Below are positions 23,701 to 32,700 of a DNA stretch of 64,000 bases, piece by piece. Origin of the DNA: Nematostella vectensis (lineage: Eukaryota > Cnidaria > Anthozoa > Actiniaria > Edwardsiidae); the NCBI RefSeq assembly GCF_932526225.1, contig NC_064047.1, positions 7,997,501 to 8,061,500 of the forward strand, in the 5' to 3' direction. The notes below the pieces were generated by a model, which had not been told where the DNA came from, did no database searches, and worked only from the letters and a program-made list of their open reading frames with translations. The position numbers and the translations under genes are program-made. Within the stretch, counting starts at the first letter, position 1. The number at the start of each line of letters is the position of its first letter.

Positions 23701-26700
23701 GCAACTCATCAGGATAACGAAGTTAATCAGGTAACGTGAGTCAAGGTAACGCAACTTATCAGGTAACGCAAATCAAGGTAACGCAACTCAGGTAACGCAA
23801 CTCATCAGGTATCGCAGTTTATCAGGTAACGCAGTTTATCAGGTTAGGCAAGTCAAGGTAACGCAACTTATCAGGTAACGCAAGTCTCCAGATAACGCGA
23901 GGTAACGCGACTCACCAGGTAACGCCAGTCAAGGTAATTCGTTACGTAACGCAATTCGCTAATAATGCAGCTCATTAGAAAACACTTGCCGATGTGACGC
24001 CATCAGCAGTGCTGAAAAACGCAAGACTAGTTCCAGTACTGCGCGGTTAAACTAGTCTTTTTGTTTTGAAATGGCGGCTTTTTACCGGCGAACTGTCACA
24101 TTTTGGCGAATCAAAAACAACGACAAAACAACGACTGAAGTCAGCCTTTTGTACCTTTACTCGAACGATTCAACACTAAGATTTTGTTTGTTTTCGCCAG
24201 AGCACACGCATGCGCATACGCTATTCAGCACTGTCGACATCATCTGCTTTCCATTGAGGCCTTAGTACGCCGGAGTCTGTTCACAGCTGCCTTGCATCTT
24301 ATGCCTGTCTCACGATTAAGTTACCAGGGCCTCGCTTGGGGCCTGCATTGTACGGAAGCCGGATACAGGGAGGTGGATCGGGTGGATATCCACCCCCTTT
24401 TTGAGCAAAATAAAATTGAAAAGTCACTTTTTTTGTCGGAACTACGGAGAAGGTAATCGTCCATGTGCCATCGCCTGCTTGACTTTGCGACAAATTCAAT
24501 TCAGCTTGAAGTATTGTTAGAGCTATGTGACCTACCAAGAACGACCGGATCAGTTACAGGCCGCCTATCCGGCCATTATCCACCCCCCATTTTGAAATCC
24601 TGGATCCGCCCCTGGTCGCCCCATCAGTAGACCGGAACTTGTTCATCGCTTAATGCCCCGCCCATTCACGTAGTGACGTCACAGTATGCCAGAAGGCGTT
24701 ACGAAGCTGGAGATGTTTCCAACAGTAGATGATTGGATTCAAAGCCGAGTTCGCCATGGCAACAGACACGCCTACTCTCACTATTGAAGGGGAAAGATGG
24801 TAATCTTTAGTGACCTCGAAATACGCGAATGCGAAAAGGGCAGGCGCCCAACATAAGATAAAGACGAGATATATACACAAAGAGCCCATGACGGATTTCT
24901 TGTACTGTTGAATCCGTGCCATGTTATTCTCAAGAGTCATAACTGTTGCCTGGATCTGCGTTTGATGTCTTCTGAGGATCCTGTAGATGTGCGCATAGCT
25001 GATGATTGCCACGACATTGCAGACAGTGATGGCGGAAGCCGCCGTTATGCTGTGCACTTCGACGCCAAGCACGTACGAGAAACTAGTTGCACACAGAGAT
25101 AAGACCCACAGGCAGACACAGACACCAATAACCCTCTTCACAGTGATTAAAACGGGATATCTCAGGTGTAGGAGTAGCGCAAGAAACCTGGGGATAAAAC
25201 GAAGTGTTGTATTTGTAATGAGAATTAAAGCCCGTTTCACTCAGATATCGATGCCTGTTAATCTAATCGAAGTTCATTGAGCTTATTCAAACCCGTTCAA
25301 CTAAGCTATAGAGGATTTTACCTCTAAGCTATTCATGTCTAAAATATATCGAAGAATACCACTTAGCTATCAAAGCCAGGACCAGTAAGATTAGGATGCT
25401 TGTATCTCTAATGCTCTGAGCTATGGATTCTTCTACCTCTGAGCTATTGAAGTCTTTTTGAATATCGCGCCAACCCGGGCTAGCGACATAATCTGGGTCA
25501 ACCCTCATTCCCATAACCTCCTGTAAACTTTACATGACCCTGCCTCTAATCCGGGCACTTTTCATCCCGGGACAACCCGTCATCAAAGCTTATACCACTT
25601 GGCCATCGAGGTCCGTGCGTAATCTACGCGTACGTATGTAGTCTACGTTAGCAAAACCCGTCCCGCTAGGATTTGGAGCCCGTACCATCAGTGCCCGTAC
25701 GACAAGCCAGTACAACTGTGCTTTAGGAAGTGGCACAACAGCTCAGTGGTACGGGCTTCGTCTCTTTCGCAAGAGGACCAGGGTTCGAACCCAGGTCAAC
25801 TTGGCATTTTTCAGGTGTAAAAATCTGTTGCTCTACATTGGGAACTGTGAATCTCTTGGCTTCTCGGATAAGGACGTTTAGCCGAAGGCCCCGTCTGTCA
25901 CAGCACATCATTAACCTGTATTGGGAGACATAATAGAATTGCTGTGACGCTGGCCCGTAGTACTATCTTTATCGATAATTCTCAGAGCTGCCAAGAGCTT
26001 ATACGCGGGGGTGACCTTTTGGAGCGTCAGCAAAGTCCGCTGGATCTTGGAGCATGACACTAACCTAGCCTCATCCGCAGGCAACTCATAGTGAAAAGGA
26101 CGGAAAGAATAAGTTAGGACGGAAAGAATGGGTTACCTGTGGAGAAATTGCGGAGGAGGGGGACTAAGGAGAAGTAGCGAGGCAGCGCTTCCGGTTTCTC
26201 ACTTCCGTTTTTTTTGCCACAGGAAACCCAATCTTTTTTTTTCTTTTTCTGGTCTTTGAGATGCCTGCGGAGGAGGCTAACACTAACCCACACTCACTCT
26301 ATACACTGACGAGAAAGTAAGTCACATGTGTAGCGTATCAGGATCGTGATCATGCCGATTTGCGCTATTCAGATACTAAACATAGACACTCTTTACTAAC
26401 CTGTCCAATGCCATGGCGGTCAGACAGGTAAAAGACACCCCACCGAAAGCAGAGATCATAATCATAGAGAAGGCTGCACAGTAGCAAAACGCGTTGGGCC
26501 GTTTATTTACGTAAAGCTCTAAAGCAGTAGAAGCTAAAAACGCTGGCTGACCTATCAACCCGACGGCCAAGTCAGAGAGGGCGAGGTTTGAGAGTAGCAG
26601 CATGGCGGGTGTGTGGAGAGTTGGCGTCCGCCATATTGATATGATCACTAAAATGTTCAGCAGGACCGTCAGGGGGAGGGTAAGTGTGTTGATCACCGCG

Positions 26701-29700
26701 ACGGCAATGAATTCTGGGAAGGCGATTTGTCCATGTTTATCCCAGTCTGTGAAATGATAACACGAAAAATTTTCGACTTTCATTTTCCTTCTGACGAGCA
26801 AGTTTTGTTAACACTTATCAGAAAAAAAAAGAAGTTACCACCAACACTCCACGAATCACATTTGCTTTGCCAGAAAGACAATTCTAATGATTAACCAAAG
26901 CCGTTGTTCCCTTTATGTAGGATAGAAGTAACATTCCATCCTGCGTTGATTTGCCTAAACCTCTGCCGATTTCCTTTTCTCACACATCTAATACAAATAC
27001 ATAACCAGCTGTCTCTTTCAAAGTATTTGTCCCACCAGCGGGAAGGCGACAAGATGCCTGTACCAGCTAACGTGAAATGTTACAATCCATAAACGCTGTT
27101 ATTTTCCCTGAAACCCTTAAAATATTTCCCAACATTACTGACGTCAAGGTCCCAAACGTAGTTCTTGTTTGCACAAGATCCGTCATGATTCTGTGACAAA
27201 ACATGATAAAACACTGCACCTGCGACTACTGACAAATTAATTCAACCATTTATTGTAATTACTAAGAATACTGGTTTACTGTTTCTGCATATGAACTAGG
27301 GTTTCTGCTATAATGCATCTGGAGCGTGTAAAAGGTCTTCGAAAAAGCTGAATGTAGGAGCGTCTTCCTTTATTCAAGGCCTTGGATTGTTATCTCGCAG
27401 AGAAACTAGCCAGGCCACAGTCAACAAAGAAGAAGATGCAAGAGTTATTAAAGATATCGTATGAGTGCAAGGCATCCAATCGTCTCTTATCTCGAAGAAA
27501 CTAGTCAGGCCACAGTCAACAAAGTTCAAGATGTAAGCGTTATTAAAGTCATGAGCACAAGGCATCCAATTGCCTCTTATCTCGAAAAAACTTGTCAGGC
27601 CACAGTCAACAATGAAGATTTAAGAGTTATTAAAGTCATGTTATGAGCACAAGGCATCCAATTGCCTCTTATCTCGAAGAAACTAGTCAGGCCACAGTCA
27701 ACAAAGAAGATGTAAGAGTTATTAAAGTCATGTTATGAGCACAAGGCGGGAGATTGCCTCTTTTCCAGAGAAAGCTCTCAGGGCACTGTGAAAAAAGTTA
27801 TTATCTATTTATTATCTATTTATTTATTATTATCTTTTTTCAGGAAAACATTTTTTACGGCCTACACGCTCATATATCGCGCGACCCCCGGCAAAAGCTT
27901 GTTCGTAATAGACACTTGTCGCACTAAAACAAACGTAAAATGCAATATAATGCATGCTGTAAAAATGTGCAGTTTTAGCAAAAGCCCCAAACCCTGTCAA
28001 AAGAGAAAAAAAGATACAAATAATGATTCAATAATAATGAGATATTTTGATATTTGATATATGCATTTCCTATAAAATAGGAACAGAGATCATTTCCATC
28101 GCTCTTTAATCTTTGCTGTGTCATTTTAATATATCGTCTTGGATCGTAGTGATGCCGATATTGATTATTTCCAATCTAAATATAAAGAGCAAAAGAAGCG
28201 ACAGGAAACCAGAAGAAAAGAAATGAAAGTGTTAAGCATGACTTTTCCATGCCAGGTTTAGTGTTATTTACATAATGTATCAAGGATCAAGGACTATCGA
28301 CCACAAAGCACTTTTGCTGTCATTGAATTGCCATAATAAAAAAAGAATAAATAACACCACTAACGTCATTAACCAAAGTGTTTTTGGTCGTAGAGCTATC
28401 ATTTGATGTTTCTTAAAGACACTTTTTCAATGGAAAAATTGTAAACGTTACTATGTATTTTTTATTGACGGAACGTTGTTGTTTTATGTCGCAGGAAAGA
28501 ACACTTTGCTGACGCTTCACGTGCGTGCCCTGGTACGGCATGTTACGGAACACGACAAGCATTGGGAAGGCTCTGGTGGGTATGTCAGTCATCTAGGTAT
28601 CTAGCCAATCACTGTACACGTACGGCATGTTACCGAACACGACAAGCACTGGGAAGGCTCTGGTAGGTATGTCAGTCATCTAGGTATCTAGCCAATCACT
28701 GTACACGTACGGCATGTTACCGAATACGACAAGCACTGGGAAGGCTCTGGGAGGTATGTCAGTCATCTAGGTATCTAGCCAATCACTGTACACGTACGGC
28801 ATGTTACCGAACACGACAAGCACTTGGAAGGCTCTGGTGGGTATGTCAGTCATCTAGGCATCTAGCCAATTACTGTACACGTACGGCATGTTACCGAACA
28901 CGACAATCATTGGGAAGGCTCTGGTGGGTATGTCAGTCATCTAGGTATCTAGCCAATCACTGTACACGTATCTAGCCAATCACTGTACACGTATCTAGCC
29001 AATCACTGTACACGTATCTAGCCAATCACTGTACACGTATCTAGCCAATCACTGTACACGTACGGCATGTTACCGAACACGACAAGCATTGGGAAGGCTC
29101 TGGTGGGTATGTCAGTCATCTAGGTATCTAGCCAATCACTGTACACGTATTGAGCTAGACGACCACTGTCCACTACCAGCCAATCACTGAACTTGTACTT
29201 AAAAGTCATTAACCGTCCCCCAATTCTTTTTTGCACGTGGATTAGTAACAAACTGATAAGTATCAAGGCATTTCAAAGTACATTTCCTTATAGTGTTGGC
29301 GTCTTGTCAATTAGAACTTTACCTGCACTCCACTTGCTATGACATCTCAAACCCCAACTCTGTAATAGATGTTAACTGACTTAGCAACAATTAATAATGT
29401 ACGCCTGTACGCTACTGTCAGCGCTATAATTTGGGTTTCAAATATGCCAGACTTAAGTATTGATAAATTCATTTACGTCTAGATGTCGACAGTGGTAGTT
29501 ACGACACTCAAAGCCTCCCTACCACTCCTGAACTGAAAAGATCTACAAAGATGCAGGACCAGAAGCCGTCCACACCAGAACGCCTAAGACGGGAGGACAA
29601 GACCAGATCTCTGGATAGGGTATGGCCAAATAGGGAAAGGGTATGAATATGGATTTGTCAGAGTCGAGTACCAGTTTTGGTTAACCATATTCATTTCTTT

Positions 29701-32700
29701 GGTTAACGAACACGACTATTTGGGTATTTGATTGAGTCAATACCGTAACAAACAACTAATGTCTCTTGCTGTAAGAGATGCAATGCTACAGAGGCGGCCA
29801 CTATAAAGATGCCATAATAAAGATACAATAATACAGCAGGCCCGAACCCAGGATTTTTCTTGGGGGGGGGGGGGGGTGTCGCGTGTGGTCCGTAATATTT
29901 CCAGGGGGGTCGGTTCTCTCTGATAAACATCTGACCACCCCCAAAAAAACAAAGAGGGATTTTTTTATGCCTTTGCAGCATCCCCACGGGACGTTTATTT
30001 GTCTGATTTGGCTACATACCATAGTGTTCTAGCTTATGATTTGTAGTTTAGTCTACAAATAGCACGTCTATTGAGAACCGAAAGTGGACCTTCGGCCGTT
30101 GTGCACCCCACCCCCCCACCCCTGGGTACGGGCCTGTAATAAAGGTACCATAATAGAGGTTTCACTGTAGCTCCTTAGATGTTCAAACTCATTCTGTTTT
30201 CACAGTCACCAAAAAAGAATAACATCTGCAAAGAGCTCAAGTTTGAGTCATCAAGTAAGTTGCATAATTCAGTCCCTAGTTCTTCATATATTTCGAATAG
30301 GAATCAAAACAAAAAAACAATTCTAATCATCTTTTTTATCTTTTCACAGCTTCGTCTCTCGGACGACCCTTCGGAAACAACTCGGCATCCCTTCCACGAG
30401 CTGATGTGGAACCGATTATACGGGCCGACTGCACGAATTTCCCACCTCCAAACTCTAGTAAGCTCGAGGTAAATTAGCCGTGGATAAGACTCGTGTATGG
30501 TTGATCGTTCTGATAGTTGAGTTACAGGAATAAAAGCATCCAGGACATATTTCCTCGCGAAGGGAAAGGTTTTGACACATCAGAAATGCTATTAAACGTC
30601 CTAGAAAATAGATTTGCATTTGTTCCAAGGACATGGGGAGAAAATAGCCTCCAACTTAGCAAATACAAGGAATGACTTAAGCTTGCTCACCGGGCCCACT
30701 CCCCTCTCCTTTCGTGCCCAGACTCCCAGTACTTTCCACTGAAAGTACTCGACGAGCTTCCTGCCGCACAGTCTAAGTGCCCCCATAAATGACAATAGAA
30801 CCCGAGATGGCTGACAAAAATGTTTTCTTGACTCAACAGGAGAAGCTCCGTCTGTCAGAATCTGAGAAAAATGACGCCGAGCAGAGATGTAAGCGGCTGA
30901 TGCAGGCCATGGCCACGGCTGCTGAGGTGAGGAACCGGAAATTCGTTTTCATTCTTTGTAAAGTTTTGCATTAAACCAATAAAAGAAGAAGTATATGATC
31001 CATAATGGGTGATCCAGGGGTCCAGGGCCTCCATATCCCCTCCTCCCTTCTGTTTATAAATTGGTACCCCCTTTATTGGGTCGGCACCATCATTAAAGTT
31101 TGCAAACTGTAACGTAAATACAAAACAACAGCGGTTGATTCGATATCATAAGTCCGCTGGTGTTTCCCCGGTGATTTTACGTTGGTTTTGGTTGGCCACG
31201 CGCGGAAAAAAACCCTTACCAACTCGCGATAAATATGCCAAATAAAGAGACGGGACCCGCGACTGAGCCCATCGCTACTAAACACAGGCCACCCAAAGAG
31301 TCGGCGCCCAATTCTAAACTCGTTTGATTTGTGGGTTAGTCTTTGAAATGTTACAGTATGCACCATCAATTATAATTTCAGTTAAGGTTTCACCCGCGAA
31401 TCAATGTATAGTACCCCGCAGTGGATTACGGGTAACATATAAATGGCTGAATCCTCGTCTTTGAACGCCATGTAAACGTTTAGAGTTACATAAACAAGAT
31501 TGCTAAAGCTTGCTAAACCTGTGTTTGTTTCAATTTACGCTTATTTTTTAAATTTATTTGATACCCATAAAGCACCGCGGATTACGACACATAGCTTCTC
31601 CGAGTGCAACCTTATTCGAAATAGGCGAATATGTTATGTAATAGCATATGAATAACGCGAAAGCACTAACTATAGATAGTTTTCCGCCAAAAGGTTCTAG
31701 TTCCTCGTGACAGTGCTGAAAAACGCAAGACTAGTTCCAGTCTCCATTCCATTGTTTTGAAATGGCGGCTTTTTACCGGCGAACTGTCACATTTTGGCGA
31801 ATGCTAAGAAAACTAGACTCTTTATGACTTCCTCATTATCACACAAATCTGTCATCTTTTGTACAGTATGGTTTTAATGCTGTACAGTTAGTCAAATCAG
31901 CGACTGAAGTCAGCCTTTCGTACCTTTTCTCGAACGTTTCAACACTACGATTGTGCTTGTTTTCTCCAGAGCACGCGCATGCGCATACGTTATTCAGCAC
32001 TGTCGTTCCTCGTATGCTTGTGTGCACGTGACTCACCATTTGCATTGTTTTTGACGTCACTAGACACATGACCAAGAGGTTGCTAGGTTACAGCAGGAAA
32101 TTGACAAGCTGAAGGAAAAAATGGAGATCGCAATCAAAAGGGTAAGCAACCAGCATAGCAGGCACGCAAGACGCAAAAACAATGACATGTTGTTATCTTT
32201 ACAACGTTTTTCACGCCTACCACGTGTGGGGTTCCTAAGAGTACAATGTTATGTATCCTATGTATCCGAATCGCACAGACAGAGCAAAAAAAAATGGCAA
32301 GTTTCCCCAAAATAAGGTCTGGTTATCTTCGGTAAACTTGAATTTTTGCCTAGAGGTTCCTTATGTTATTTAAAACAACATATCAAAAAGTATTTTTTTA
32401 TTGGATACTTCTTCGAGATATGAGGCTTTAAGTGCAATTTTCAAATGTCCCTGAATTATAAGGTTAGAAATATTTTATTTGCAGAGTTCAATATTCAACA
32501 TAAATTGGCCCAAATTCCAAATTGGGAATTGATTTTGTTTATTTTTATAAAGAAATCACTGACAAAGTATATATAGTATATATAAAGAGTATAAAAAAGT
32601 ATATATAGGGATATAAGCCCTGAAGTGCAATTTTCAAATGTTCAAAGTATGAATTCTCCTCATTTTTGGGAAGAAATCGGGCTCTGATCAGAAATTAAGC

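Noticed and set aside
25732-25803. Functional tRNA gene
   Set aside because: A and B boxes are present but a complete cloverleaf cannot be formed, and a SINE body follows directly.
16700-29200. CRISPR-like arrays
   Set aside because: The repeats are head-to-tail minisatellites with no unique spacers, and the genome is eukaryotic.
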